A DNA stretch of 64,000 nucleotides from Amycolatopsis xylanica (GTDB lineage Bacteria > Actinomycetota > Actinomycetes > Mycobacteriales > Pseudonocardiaceae), in contig NZ_FNON01000016.1 in the NCBI RefSeq assembly GCF_900107045.1, positions 1 to 64,000 of the forward strand. The letters run 5' to 3'. A program made the translations under genes and the position numbers. The notes beneath the pieces were generated by a model that saw nothing but the letters and a program-made list of their open reading frames with translations, made no database searches and was not told where the DNA came from. Below, in pieces: positions 15,392-25,500 of the stretch (within the stretch, counting starts at the first letter, position 1; every line of letters starts with the position of its first letter).

Positions 15392-15441
15392 GGGTCGTGA
15401 GTGTCGCGGCCGGTTCTAACCGGCCTGAACACTCACGACCC
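15392..15441. repeat. Full copy of the 50-bp GGGTCGTGAGTG palindrome
   Basis: Arms GGGTCGTGAGTG (15392-15403) and CACTCACGACCC (15430-15441) with the centre GGCCGGTTCTAACCGGCC. It lies 10 bp beyond the stop codon of the PhzF-like gene. Confidence 0.9.
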
Positions 15442-15451
15442 GGGGTTTTCG

Positions 15452-16261
15452 CTAGATGCGCACCGCGGTGCCGGTGACGCGGATGCCGGGGCGGTCGTCG
15501 ACCTCGACGGTCAGCACGCTCGGCCGGCCCATGTCTTCCCCTTGCAGCACCGTGAATCGCCCGCTTCCGAGCTTGCCGATCGTCCGCAGGTAGCCGCCGA
15601 ACGCGGCGGCGGCCGCGCCGGTCGCGGCGTCCTCGACGACACCGCCGGGCGGGAACGGGTCGCGGGCGTGGAACAGCTCGGCCGATTCGGCCCAGACGAG
15701 GTGCACCGTGGTCCACCCGCCGCGGCTCATCACGTCGCCGAGCGCCTCGAAGTCGTAGTCGAGTTTCGCGAGCCGTTCGCGGGTGCCCGCGGCCAGCACG
15801 AAGTGCTCGTTGCCCGCGAACGCGACGTGCGGCGGGAACGCCGGGTCGAGGTCGGCGCGGTCCCAGCGGAGCGCGGCGAGCACCTCGTCGAGCTCGGTGG
15901 CGGTCGCGGGGCGCGAGTGGGCCGGAGCGCTGGTGAGCGTCGCGGTGACCTGGCCGTCGGCGACGGTCGTTTCGACGGCGATCTCGCCGGCGTTGGTGTG
16001 GAACCGCATCGGCCCGGCGCCGAAGCGCTCGGCCAGCGCCACGGCGGTGGCGATCGTGGCGTGGCCGCAGAAGTCGACCTCGGCCAGCGGGCTGAAGTAG
16101 CGGACGCGGTCGCCGTCGACGAACGCGGTCTCGGAGTAGCCGAGCTCGGCGGCGATGCGGAGCATCTCGTCGTCGCCGAGGTGCCCGGCGCCGAGCACGA
16201 CGCCCGCGGGGTTGCCGCCGTGCGGGTCGGTGGTGAAGGCGGAGTAGCGCAGAACATCCAT
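15452..16261 (-). CDS. PhzF-family protein (isomerase/epimerase-like)
   Basis: 269 residues with the two-lobed diaminopimelate-epimerase-like fold of PhzF. Visible: N-terminal YSAFTTDPHGGNPAGVVLGA, the catalytic glutamate E44 in GYSETAFV, FCGHATIATA (about 66-75), and a second-lobe EDAATGAAAAAFGGYL segment. PhzF isomerises a dihydroanthranilate in phenazine synthesis, but most members occur outside such clusters with unknown substrates, and no other phenazine gene is here. The start at 16261 is divergent from a LysR gene across 76 bp, so that regulator probably controls it. The much longer open frame upstream is a shadow of the LysR gene. Confidence 0.85.
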   Translation of the reverse strand: MDVLRYSAFTTDPHGGNPAGVVLGAGHLGDDEMLRIAAELGYSETAFVDGDRVRYFSPLAEVDFCGHATIATAVALAERFGAGPMRFHTNAGEIAVETTVADGQVTATLTSAPAHSRPATATELDEVLAALRWDRADLDPAFPPHVAFAGNEHFVLAAGTRERLAKLDYDFEALGDVMSRGGWTTVHLVWAESAELFHARDPFPPGGVVEDAATGAAAAAFGGYLRTIGKLGSGRFTVLQGEDMGRPSVLTVEVDDRPGIRVTGTAVRI

Positions 16262-16337
16262 GTCTTCGATGGTGACACCGGACGCCCATCGGGTCCAACG
16301 ATGATTCTCCATCGACTCCATCGGTAAACTCGATACC

Positions 16338-17207
16338 GTGGACACCCGGCTGATCTCGACCTTCACCACGCTCGCCCGCACCGGCGGCTTCACCGCGGCC
16401 GCCGCCGAGCTGCATCTCGCCCAGTCGACCGTCACCGCGCACATCCAGGCGCTGGAACGGGACCTGCGCGTCCGCCTCGTCGACCGCCTGCCGTCGGGCG
16501 CCGTGCTCACCGAGGCTGGCCGCCGCGTGCTGGAGCGGGCCCAGCAGCTCCTCGACGCCGAGGCGGCCCTGCGCGCCGAAGCCAGGTCCGGCGGCCCGAT
16601 CGAAGGCGAGGTGACCGTCGGCGCGACCGAGTCGCTCTGCGCGTACCTGCTGCCCGGCGCGATCGCCGCGCTGCACGCGAGCCATCCGGCCGTCGACGTG
16701 CGCCTCACGCCTTCGGGCACCGCCGGCACGGTCGAGCGGCTGCGCGACGGACGGATCTCGGCAGGCCTGATCCTCGAACCGGCGTTGCGGGCCGCCGATC
16801 TCGTGATCGAGAAGGCGGGCACGCTCGACCTCGGGTTCGCCTGCGCGCCGGACCACGACCTGGCCGGGCGCAAGGCGGGCTGGGCCGAGCTCGCCGGGCA
16901 CCGCTGGTTCCTGCTGGAGGAGGGCTGCACGTACAGCGACGACGTCGCCCGCGAACTGGCGGCAGGCGAGCATCCGCACATCACGCGCCTCGGCAGTGTC
17001 GAAGCGGTGCGCGCGTGCGTCGCGGCGGGACTGGGCCTCACCCTGCTGCCGACCTTCGCGCTCGCGGACCGAGGCTTGGGCAGCTTCCAGGCACCCCGCA
17101 TCCGGCAGAACTCGATCTTGCTGGCCCGGCATGCCCGGCGCTCCCCCAGCCGAGCCCAGCAGGCGGTGCTGGACGAACTGGCGAAAGCGGCCGCTCTGCT
17201 GAGTTGA
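16338..17207 (+). CDS. LysR-family regulator divergent from phzF-like gene
   Basis: 289 residues. N-terminal winged helix (2-60: RLISTFTTLARTGGFTAAAA, LHLAQSTVTAHIQALERDL) and a LysR substrate-binding domain ending with SRAQQAVLDELAKAA. GTG start at 16338. The 76-bp divergent region contains several ATCG-centred repeats (CCATCGGGT, CGATGATTC, CCATCGACTCCATCGG) that could be the T-N11-A type LysR boxes for phzF control. Its TGA stop overlaps the first of two TTGAACACGTTCA palindromes. Confidence 0.87.
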   Translation: MDTRLISTFTTLARTGGFTAAAAELHLAQSTVTAHIQALERDLRVRLVDRLPSGAVLTEAGRRVLERAQQLLDAEAALRAEARSGGPIEGEVTVGATESLCAYLLPGAIAALHASHPAVDVRLTPSGTAGTVERLRDGRISAGLILEPALRAADLVIEKAGTLDLGFACAPDHDLAGRKAGWAELAGHRWFLLEEGCTYSDDVARELAAGEHPHITRLGSVEAVRACVAAGLGLTLLPTFALADRGLGSFQAPRIRQNSILLARHARRSPSRAQQAVLDELAKAAALLS

Positions 17208-17266
17208 ACACGTTCAGAAAATCCTTGCCTACCCCACCGGCCGAGCGCTACCTTGAACGTGTTCAA
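17204..17266 (+). promoter_or_regulatory. Paired operator-like palindromes upstream of a lipoprotein gene
   Basis: TTGAACACGTTCAG (17204-17217) and TTGAACGTGTTCAA (17253-17266) are near-identical palindromes 49 bp apart, the second about 24 bp before the lipoprotein start. Perfect 14-bp palindromes with this look are typical TetR-family operators. No TetR gene is adjacent. Confidence 0.55.
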
Positions 17267-17289
17267 AAACGCGCGACCTTGGGGGATTG

Positions 17290-17772
17290 ATGCATGCGCG
17301 AATCTGGATATCGACCCTGCTCATGGCAGTACTCGCCGGTTGTTCACCGGCCGTCGACGCGCCACCACCACCGGCGCCGCCGCCCTCGAAGTCGACCTAT
17401 GTCTACGTGTCACCCAGCCAGATCTGGCACCGCAAGGTGAACGAACTCTGCGGTCCGGCCGCGGCGAGGATCGCGAAGGCGGCCACCCTTCCCGACCGCC
17501 TGGACGCGCTGGTCGCCTGGATCGTCGACGTGGAACGCGTCGAGATCCCCGCCCGGGTCGACTACGCCCCCGAGTTCGTCGCCCACCTGCGCGCGTTCAA
17601 GGAGTCGGCTCAGCTCCATTCGCTGATGCTCCGGGCCGACGACATCACCATCTACGGCGGAAACGGGAAATCACTGGACCAGACGGTCGAGGAAAGTCTC
17701 GTCCCGCTGCGCGAGGAGATCACCAAGTACGCGCGCGAGCTGGACATGCCCGCCTGCCAGAGCCTGATCTGA
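17290..17772 (+). CDS. Small secreted lipoprotein of unknown function
   Basis: 160 residues from the ATG at 17290; a TTG at 17287 is also in frame. The N-terminus is a lipoprotein signal (HARIWISTLLMAVLAGC) with lipobox LAGC, so the protein should be acylated and anchored outside the membrane. A short proline-rich linker (VDAPPPPAPPPSKS) leads to a helical domain (about 40-160) with three further cysteines, not recognised as any family. Two operator-like palindromes precede it, so expression is probably conditional. Confidence 0.72.
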   Translation: MHARIWISTLLMAVLAGCSPAVDAPPPPAPPPSKSTYVYVSPSQIWHRKVNELCGPAAARIAKAATLPDRLDALVAWIVDVERVEIPARVDYAPEFVAHLRAFKESAQLHSLMLRADDITIYGGNGKSLDQTVEESLVPLREEITKYARELDMPACQSLI

Positions 17773-17941
17773 GGTAACGAATGGATCACGCGGAATCCCG
17801 GAGAACCCCGCTGCCAGGCCAGATCGGCTCCGCGTGACGGCTGGCGATGTTGATCACCCATTTGCCTTCGATCTTCGCGTATCTGCGGCGGGGGAAACGG
17901 CGTCCTCATTCACGTGCGCCCCGCGGCGCCTGCGTGAACGG

Positions 17942-17975
17942 GGGTCGGGCCTGCCGAGGGGGCAGACCCGGCCCC
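17942..17975. terminator. Hairpin between convergent genes
   Basis: GGGTCGGGCCTGCC and GGCAGACCCGGCCC form a 14-bp stem with two G-U pairs, followed by CTTTC. It lies just beyond the stop of the DyP peroxidase gene and can serve both convergent transcripts. A second hairpin, GCGCC-CCGC-GGCGC, is at about 17916-17930. Confidence 0.6.
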
Positions 17976-17977
17976 TT

Positions 17978-18943
17978 TCACGACGGGAGATAGGCGCCGA
18001 GGTTGTCGCGGGCGGGCACGACGAAGTAGCCACCACCGACGGTGAGCAGGTACGGCGCGAGCGCCTCACCGCGCAATCTGTTCTGCGCCAAGGCGAAACC
18101 GGCTTCGAAGTCGGACTGGAACGCCATGAACACGACGCCGTCGTCGGCGGGGCCGCCCTGGTAAATCCAGGAACGGCGCAGCATCCGCGGCGACGGGACG
18201 CCCGGCGTGCGCGGATTCGCCTTGCGCACATGGGAATCCAGTGGCGTCACCGCGCCGTCCGGGTCGCCGGCGAACGACGGCTCGCCCGCCGAAGGGCTGC
18301 CGTCGAGCCAGCTTCCGTCGGGTTTGCGGCCGATGATCCGTTGCTGTTTCACGGGATCGTCCGCGTTCCAGGCATCCTGTGCCAGCTGAATCACCCGCAG
18401 TGCCAGCAGGCTTGACCCGTCCGCGCGCAGCACGGCGCCTGCCAGCTGCTCGTGCACCGGATTGCCCTGACCTTCGACGAAGCCGAAAGAGTTGCGCTGC
18501 AACGACTTCCCGGCCTGATCGGCGACGATCTCGCGACGCACCGCGGCCCGCCAGCCGATCCGCGCACCACCCAGCACGGCGTCGGCTCTCGCCGCGACCG
18601 CCTCCGGCGTGTCCCCCTCGATCTGCACGACCACGTGCGCGTTCGACCGCTCAGGCCGCAGCACCTCGCCCGGGAACGGGGGCATCTCGACCAGACCGGC
18701 GGGCCGCGGCTGCGCGACGGCGTCGAAGAATCCCACGCCCAGCCCGATCGCGACGTCGTCGCCGGACTGGTGCATCTTGCGCACCGCCTCCGGCGAGACG
18801 TCGTTCAGCAGCGCGATCTGCCCGGCGGGCTTCGGACGGCGCAGTGCCACATGCCTGCCCGGCACGTCGGCCACCGTCTCGGTGGAGCACGCGGTCAAGG
18901 CCAGTCCGAGCGCGCCGAGCAGCACTTGGCGCCGGGAAGTCAC
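17978..18943 (-). CDS. DyP-type heme peroxidase, exported lipoprotein
   Basis: 321 residues. The N-terminus has twin arginines (SRRQVLLGALGLALTAC) and a lipobox ending at C19, so it is probably exported by Tat and lipid-anchored. The dye-decolorizing peroxidase fold is shown by NSFGFVEGQGNP (151-162), the proximal heme histidine H238 in LDSHVRKANPR, and the distal arginine R256 in PRMLRRSWIYQGG. In the family's GxxDG signature the catalytic aspartate is replaced by glutamate (E157), which may change peroxidase activity. The start overlaps the HEAT-repeat gene by an ATGA. It is therefore the third gene of the RHS toxin transcript. Confidence 0.85.
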   Translation of the reverse strand: MTSRRQVLLGALGLALTACSTETVADVPGRHVALRRPKPAGQIALLNDVSPEAVRKMHQSGDDVAIGLGVGFFDAVAQPRPAGLVEMPPFPGEVLRPERSNAHVVVQIEGDTPEAVAARADAVLGGARIGWRAAVRREIVADQAGKSLQRNSFGFVEGQGNPVHEQLAGAVLRADGSSLLALRVIQLAQDAWNADDPVKQQRIIGRKPDGSWLDGSPSAGEPSFAGDPDGAVTPLDSHVRKANPRTPGVPSPRMLRRSWIYQGGPADDGVVFMAFQSDFEAGFALAQNRLRGEALAPYLLTVGGGYFVVPARDNLGAYLPS

Positions 18944-19521
18944 GGCAGCTTCTCCAGCGCCTTCTTCGCGTTCTTGCGCACCAAAGGCTGCGGGTGGTTC
19001 AGCAACGGCTCGACCGCGCCGCGCACCCCCGGCGGTTTCAGCTTGGTCAGCGCGGTGACCGCGTGCGCGGCCACGTCGTCGTCGGAGAGCAGCTCGACCA
19101 GCAACTCCGGCGCTCGCGGATGCTTGGACCGGCCGAGTCCGTGCACCAGCATCTGCCGTCCCTTCCCGAACCGCCGCTCGCGCACGAGCGGTTCGAGCTG
19201 GTCGAACACGGAGTCGTCGTACACCACCGACAACGCGTTGCCGATGACCCAGCGCACGGTCAGGTCGTCCACCTCCTGGAACTGCCGGATCAACTCCGGA
19301 GCCGCGACAGGCCGCGCCTCCGGCACGGTCAACGCCCGCACCAGGCCTTCGCGGACCTTGCCGAGGTCCGGCCCTGGCACCCGCTCGGCCACGTGCCGCA
19401 GCCAGTCGAGCAGCACGGGAACGGCGGCGCGGTAACGGGTGTTGCTGTTCACCAGGCCCCAGAGGTCGCCGTCGACGCCGACAGCCTCCAGGTCCCGCTT
19501 GAGCGCGGCAGGGGTGGTCAT
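18940..19521 (-). CDS. HEAT-repeat protein, candidate immunity protein for the RHS toxin
   Basis: 193 residues from the ATG at 19521. An in-frame GTG at 19530 would give a GTGA overlap with the toxin stop and is also possible. After an N-terminal segment (ALKRDLEAVGVDGDLWGLVN) the protein is a run of about four HEAT-like helical hairpins, the last being PLLNHPQPLVRKNAKKALEK. There is no signal peptide, so it is cytoplasmic. In polymorphic toxin loci the gene directly after the toxin is normally the immunity gene, and helical-repeat proteins are a known immunity type. That role is inferred from position. It could also be a general scaffold protein. Confidence 0.7.
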   Translation of the reverse strand: MTTPAALKRDLEAVGVDGDLWGLVNSNTRYRAAVPVLLDWLRHVAERVPGPDLGKVREGLVRALTVPEARPVAAPELIRQFQEVDDLTVRWVIGNALSVVYDDSVFDQLEPLVRERRFGKGRQMLVHGLGRSKHPRAPELLVELLSDDDVAAHAVTALTKLKPPGVRGAVEPLLNHPQPLVRKNAKKALEKLP

Positions 19522-19526
19522 GACCG

Positions 19527-22500
19527 TCACGGTAGCGACCGGATCAGGTTGATGAGTCCCTTGTTCACCATGTCCTGCAACGGCCCCGTCAGCTGGGTGC
19601 CCTGCCGGACGATCAGGTCGAACTGCCGCCCCGTCGCCTGCGCGAACTGGTAGAAGTCCTGCAGCTGGGCGGTGTAGCTCAGGTTCGCCACGTTCTTGAC
19701 CTCGGTCAGTGTGGTCGGCGACAGCGCGTCGGGCACCCGGAAATCGGCCGTATTGGTCATCGACGGGATCCGCACCTTGGCCGCTTGGTTGATGCCTGCC
19801 AGGCTCTCGCCCTCGGCGCCGACCGCCCTGACCCGCGCCATCTTTTCCGCCATGCTCAGCCCGCCCCTGCTGAGCCAGCCGCCGAGCGCGCCGAGCGCGC
19901 ACCCCGCGACCGCGGAGCCGCCGACGCTGCCCCAGTTGACCTTGCGGCCGGAGAGCCGCTGGCCGAGGTAGTCGAGCCCGCCGCCGACCGCCCCGCCGAC
20001 GAGACAGCCGACGACCATCGGGTTGTTGCCGGACGGGTCGGTGAGGTTCGTCGGCGAGTTGGCCGCGTACCCGTAGAGGTTCGTGCCGCCCGCCATGCCG
20101 ATCGAGTCTTCGGAGATGAACCGCTGCTGATCGGGGCTGTAGTAGCGGCTGCGGTAGTTGAGCAGCCCGGTGCCGTCGTCCTGCCTGCCGGTGAACGACA
20201 GGTCGGAGCCACGGCGGTCGCCGGTCCCGGACGGCGCGCCGAACGGGCTGTACGCCTGGTTCGCCGCGAACGTGCCGTCGGCGCGGCCGAGCGCGACCGG
20301 CGAGCCGAGCGCGTCGGTCAGCGTGGTGTCGGTGACCCCCGCCTTGGTCCGCGCGAACCACTGGTCGACGCCGCCGCCGAGCAGGGACGCGGAGACCGCG
20401 CCCGCGCCGTCGAGTTCCGCGCCCACGTTCGGGCCGTCGTAGAGGAACTTCGTGGTGACGCCGCCGACCGTGCGGCCGGACCGGTTGCCCGCCGCGTCGT
20501 AGGCGTACGTCCCGGCCAGCCCGGTCTTGCTCGTGCCGGTGAGCTGGCCGCGCGCGTTCCAGGTGTACGTCGTGGTGCCGTCGGTGAGCAGGCGGCCCTC
20601 GGCGTCGTACGTCACGCCCGGCGTGGTGAGCCGGTTCGCGTCGTTGTAGGTCAGCCCGGATCGCGCGTCGGGAAGCGTGACGTTCGCGAGCCCGCCCGTC
20701 ACCGAGGTCCGCTGGCCCGCCGCGTCGTAGGTGTACGCGAGCGAGCCCTTGCCGGTGCCGCCCTGGGCGTACGTGATCCCGGTGACCTGGCCCGCGGCGT
20801 CGTACGTGGACGTCTGCGTCCACCCGCCCGGCAGCGTCAGCACGGTCGGGCGGCCCGCCGCGTCCCTGGTGATCGTGACCGCGTCGGTCCCCCGGCTCAC
20901 CCCGGTCGGCTGACCGGCGGCGTCGTAGCTGTACGAGGTCGCGGGCAGGCCCGGCAGTCCGCTGGAGGTCTCCCGCCCGACCGCGTCGTACCCGTAGGTG
21001 ACCGTCCCGTTAGGACCGGTGATGGCCGTGGCGCGGTCACGCGCGTCGTACTTGTAGGACGTCGTGCCGCCCGCGGTGTCCGTGAGCGAGTTCAGCCGGT
21101 CGATCGTGTCGTAGGCGTAGGTCAGCTCGGACTGGGCCGTCGTGCCGCTCACCCCGAACCTGGCCTTGGTCAGCCGGTTCAGCGCGTCGTACTCACCTGT
21201 GGCGCGCACGCCCGCCCGGTCGACGGTGGCGGTGACCCGCCCGGCGTTGTCGTAGGTGATCGTGCTGGTCTTGCCGAGCGGATCGGTGCGCGAGATCGGC
21301 CGGTCCGCGTCGTCGAACGCCCAGCGCGTGATCTTGCCGCGCGCGTCGGTGAACGAGGTGAGGTTGCCGCCCGCGTCATAGCCGAACGTGCTCGCCTGGC
21401 CGAGCGGGTCGGTCACCTTGACCGGCTGGTCCTGGGCGTCGTAGCTGGTCAGCGTGGTCGCGCCAGCCGGGTTCGTCGACGAGACCGGCCTGCCCGCCGC
21501 GTCGACGAAGGTCTGCGAGATCCGGCCGAGCGGGTCCTTGACCGAGGTCAGCGCGCCCGCCTCGTAGGTGAACGTGGTGACCGCGTTCGCGGGCGTGGTG
21601 ATCTTCGCGACCTGCCCGTCCGTGGTGTAGGCGATGGTGCTCTTGCGGTTCAGCGGGTCGGTCGTGGTGAGCAGGTTTCCCTTGGTGTCATAGGAATAGC
21701 TCGTGACCTTGCCCGCCGCGTCGGTGATCGAGAGCGGCAGGTCGAACGGCCCGTAGACGGTCTTGCCGGTGGTCACCTGGTCGGCGGTCCCGGTCAGCTC
21801 GACCGTGCTGGTCGGCCGGTTCTGCGCGTCGTACTCGTAGGTCGTGCGTCGGCCGTACGGGTCGACGACCGCGTCGATCCGGTTGTCCTTGCCGCGCGTG
21901 TAGGAGGTCGTCCGCGCGAGCGGGGTGCCGAACGCCTGGGTGTCCGTGGCGACGATGTGGCTGGCGTCGAACACGACCCGGCGCACCGACCCGTTCGGCT
22001 CGGTCACCCTGGTCTCGGTGATCAGGCCGTTCGCGTCGAGGGTGTAGGCGAAGGTGTACGTCCCGCCGCCGCCCAGGGTTTGCGACGCCACACGGCCGTT
22101 CAGGTCATAGGTGACGTTGAGGTAGGCGACACCGCGCGCGTCGGTGAGCTTGGTGATGCGGTTCGCGGAATCGTAGGTGTACGTGCTGGTCTTGCCCGCG
22201 ACGTCGACGACCGTGGCGAGCCTGCCCGCGGCGTCGTAGGTGTACGACGCGGAGCGGCCGATGTTGTCCTTCGCCTTGGTCACCCGGTTCGCGCCGTCGT
22301 ACTCGAACGCGATCCAGCGGCCGTTGGGCGAGGTGATCTGCGAGACCTCGCCGTTGTTGCCGCCGATCCGGGTGAAGGTGATCTGGTTGCCGTTGCGATC
22401 CTGGATCGCCCGGACCCTGGAGTACCAAGGGAAGAAGTACGACGAGCCTTCGCGCAGCTTCAGCACCCAGTCGCCGTTGATCTGCGTGATGGTCGACCCG

Positions 22501-25500
22501 CCGAACCGGCCGGCGGTGCCCGTCGCGGTGAACACCGCGTCGCTGTAGCTCGTGCCCGGCGAGGTGCGCAGGTAATGCACCTTGCCGCCGCTGGGCAGGT
22601 TGAGGTCGACCTCCTGGTACTGCAGTTCCGAGGTGAGGAACATGTTGTAGTCCGCGCTCTGGTTGAGCCCGAACTCCCGCGCGTGCCCGTCGCCCTGCCA
22701 GTACGTGCGCGTCAGCGAGATCGGCAGCGTGTCCTTGAGGCCGAGATCGGTGTGCGCGTCGGTGAGCAGTCCGGTCGACAGGTCGACCGGGTCACCGGAG
22801 ATCTTGTCGATGAGGTCCTCAAGCCAGTTCTTGTCGTGCTTGGGGTTGCCCGGCGTGTTGAACATCGAGCCGTCGAGCGTCCACAGCCTGGTCTTCTCGT
22901 CCGGCACGACCTGCCTGCCGTCGGCGCTGACCTTGCCGTGCCCGTAGACGTACCAGCCCTTGTCCTGCGGGTCGTAGTTCCAGAAGTCCACAAAGGACCC
23001 GGCGGGCAGCTTGGTGTAGTTCGGGTACACCACGCGCGCGCCCTGCGGGAAGATGGTCGCCCCGCCCGGCTGGACGGTGAAGTACACCGGCACGATCCCG
23101 TTGCGCGGCAACGGATACGGCGGCCGGTCGAGCGGGATGGCGGTGATGCCGAGCTCGCGCACCACGTTGCCGTCGAGGTCGCGCACGACCGAGCCCGCGG
23201 GCAGGCGCACCTCGAGTCCCGGGATCTCCGGCGTGGTCAGCACGATCTCGCTGCCGGTGGGTGAGGTGATCTGCTGGACGTGCCGCATGTCCAGGCGCGG
23301 CAGCCAGACCGTCGCTTCGAGCGGGGTCGTGGCGCCCGCGGTGACCTTCGCGTGGATGCGGAAGGTGCCGTAGCGCGCGGGCGTGGTCTTCGCCGCGTAG
23401 CCGTCGACGATGATCGTGGTGGCGTTGGCCGGGACACCGGTCAGCAGGAACCTGCCTTGCGCGTCCGTGGTCGTCTTGATTTCGCCGACCCGGACGGGGA
23501 TGCCGGGCAGCGGGCCGCCGTCGAGGTCACGGACGTGACCGCTGATCGCGGTGATTCCCTTGTCCGCCTTGAGGTCCTCGATCTTGACGGGGTCGGGCCG
23601 CCGGGTCATCCAGTCGGCGCCCTGCAGGTTGCCCGGGTCCGGCGCCCACTGTGACGCGGTGCGCGCGTCCGGCGGCGGCACGGGCGGCACCTCGCGCTTG
23701 ACCTTCGGCGGGACGTCGGGGCCGTTCTTCTCGGCGGCGGCCTGCTGGGGTTGCGGTTGCTGTTCGACGGCTTTGAGCGCGGCCGCGATGGTCGCGCCGA
23801 AGGTGATCGAGCCGGTCAGCGCCGCGTCGGGGTTGACGGTCAGCTTGTAGGCGCCGGTCTGCGGGAGCGTGACGTCGAGCTTGCTGTTGCCGTACTGCGT
23901 GCCGCCCACCTTGGCGCCGTCCGGCGCGGTGAGCGTCCAGGTCAGGCCACAGCACCCGAAGACCGGGCTGGTGTTGCTGGACTGGATGATCAGGTGCTGG
24001 CCGCTGGTCCCGGTAAAGCCGCTGAACGCGTTCTGGCCGGGGTTGGTGATCGTGACGGTCTTGGCCGTGCCATCGAGTGGCAGTGCCCCGGCGTCGAGAT
24101 CGGCCGGGACGTTCCACGCGGTCAGCGTGACCGAGCCGGTGAGCGCGGCGTCCGGGTTGACGGCGATCCGGTAGACACCGTTCTGCGGCAGCACGATGGT
24201 GTCCAAAGTGGAATTGCCGTACTGCGTGCTGCCGACCCGCGAGCCATCCGGCGCCGTGAGCGTCCACGTCAGGTTGCAGCAGCCGAAGACCGGGCTGGTG
24301 TTGGTCGACTGGGAGAGGACGCGCTGACCGGTCGAGCCGGTGAACGTCGTGTACGCGTTCTGGCCGGGATTCGTGATCGTGACCGTCTTCGCGGTGCCGT
24401 TGAGGGCTTGCGTGCCCGCGTCGAGATCGGCCGGGACGTTCCACGCGGCCAGCGTCACCGAGCCGACCAGCGCGTACGCCGGGTCGACCACGATCTTGTA
24501 GGTGCCCGTCTGCGGCAGTGCGATCGTGTCCAGCGTGGAATTGCCGTATTGCGTGCTGCCGACCCGCGAGCCATCCGGCGCTGTCAGCGTCCACGTCAGG
24601 TTGCAGCAACCGAACACCGCGCTCGTGTTGGTCGACTGGAGAAGCACGCGCTGCCCGGTCGTGCCCACGAAGGTCGTATAGGCGTTCTGGCCCGGGTTGG
24701 AGATGGTGACGGTCTTCGCGGTGCCGTCCAGCGGCTGCGCACCCGCGTCGAGGTCCGCGGGGACGTTCCACACGGCGAGCGTCACCGAGCCGACCAGCGC
24801 GTACGCCGGATCGACCACGATCTTGTAGGTACCGGTCTGTGGCAGCGAAATCGGGTCCAAGGTCGCGTTGCCGTACTGCGTGTTGCCGACCCGGGAGCCA
24901 TCGGGCGCCGTGAGCGTCCACGTCAGGTTGCAGCAACCGAACACCGCACTCGTGTTGGTCGACTGGAGAAGCACGCGCTGACCGGTCGTGCCCGCGAACG
25001 TCGTGTACGCGTTCTGCCCGGGATTGGCGATCGTGACCGTCTTCGCGGTGCCGTCCAACGACTGCGCACCCGCGTCGAGATCGGCCGGGACGGTCCACGC
25101 GGCGAGCGTCAGCGAGCCGACCAGAGCATAGGACGGGTTGACGACGATCTTGTAGTTCCCGTTCTGGGGCAACGAGATCGTGTCGATCGTGCTGTTGCCG
25201 TACTGCGTGGAGCCGACCTGCGTGCCATCGGGCGCGACCAGCGTCCACGTCAGGTTGCAGCAGCCGAAGACCGCGCTCGCGTTGGTGGACTGCACCAGCA
25301 CCCGCTGGCCAGCCGTGCCCGCGAACGTCGTGTACGCGTTCTGCCCGGGGTTCGTGATCGTGACGGTCTTGGCCGTGCCGTCGAGCGCCTGCGTGCCCGC
25401 GTTGAGGTCGGCCGGAACCGTCCAGGCGGCCAGTGTCACCGAGCCGACCAGGCCGTGCGCGGGGTCGACGGCGATCCGGTAGGTGCCGGCCGCGGGCAGC

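Noticed and set aside
15452..16261. Phenazine biosynthesis cluster
   Set aside because: Only a PhzF-family gene is present; no phzA-E or other phenazine genes are in the window.
15342..17132. Long minus-strand frames covering phzF and lysR
   Set aside because: Only the part from 16261 down matches PhzF. The rest is antisense to the LysR gene.
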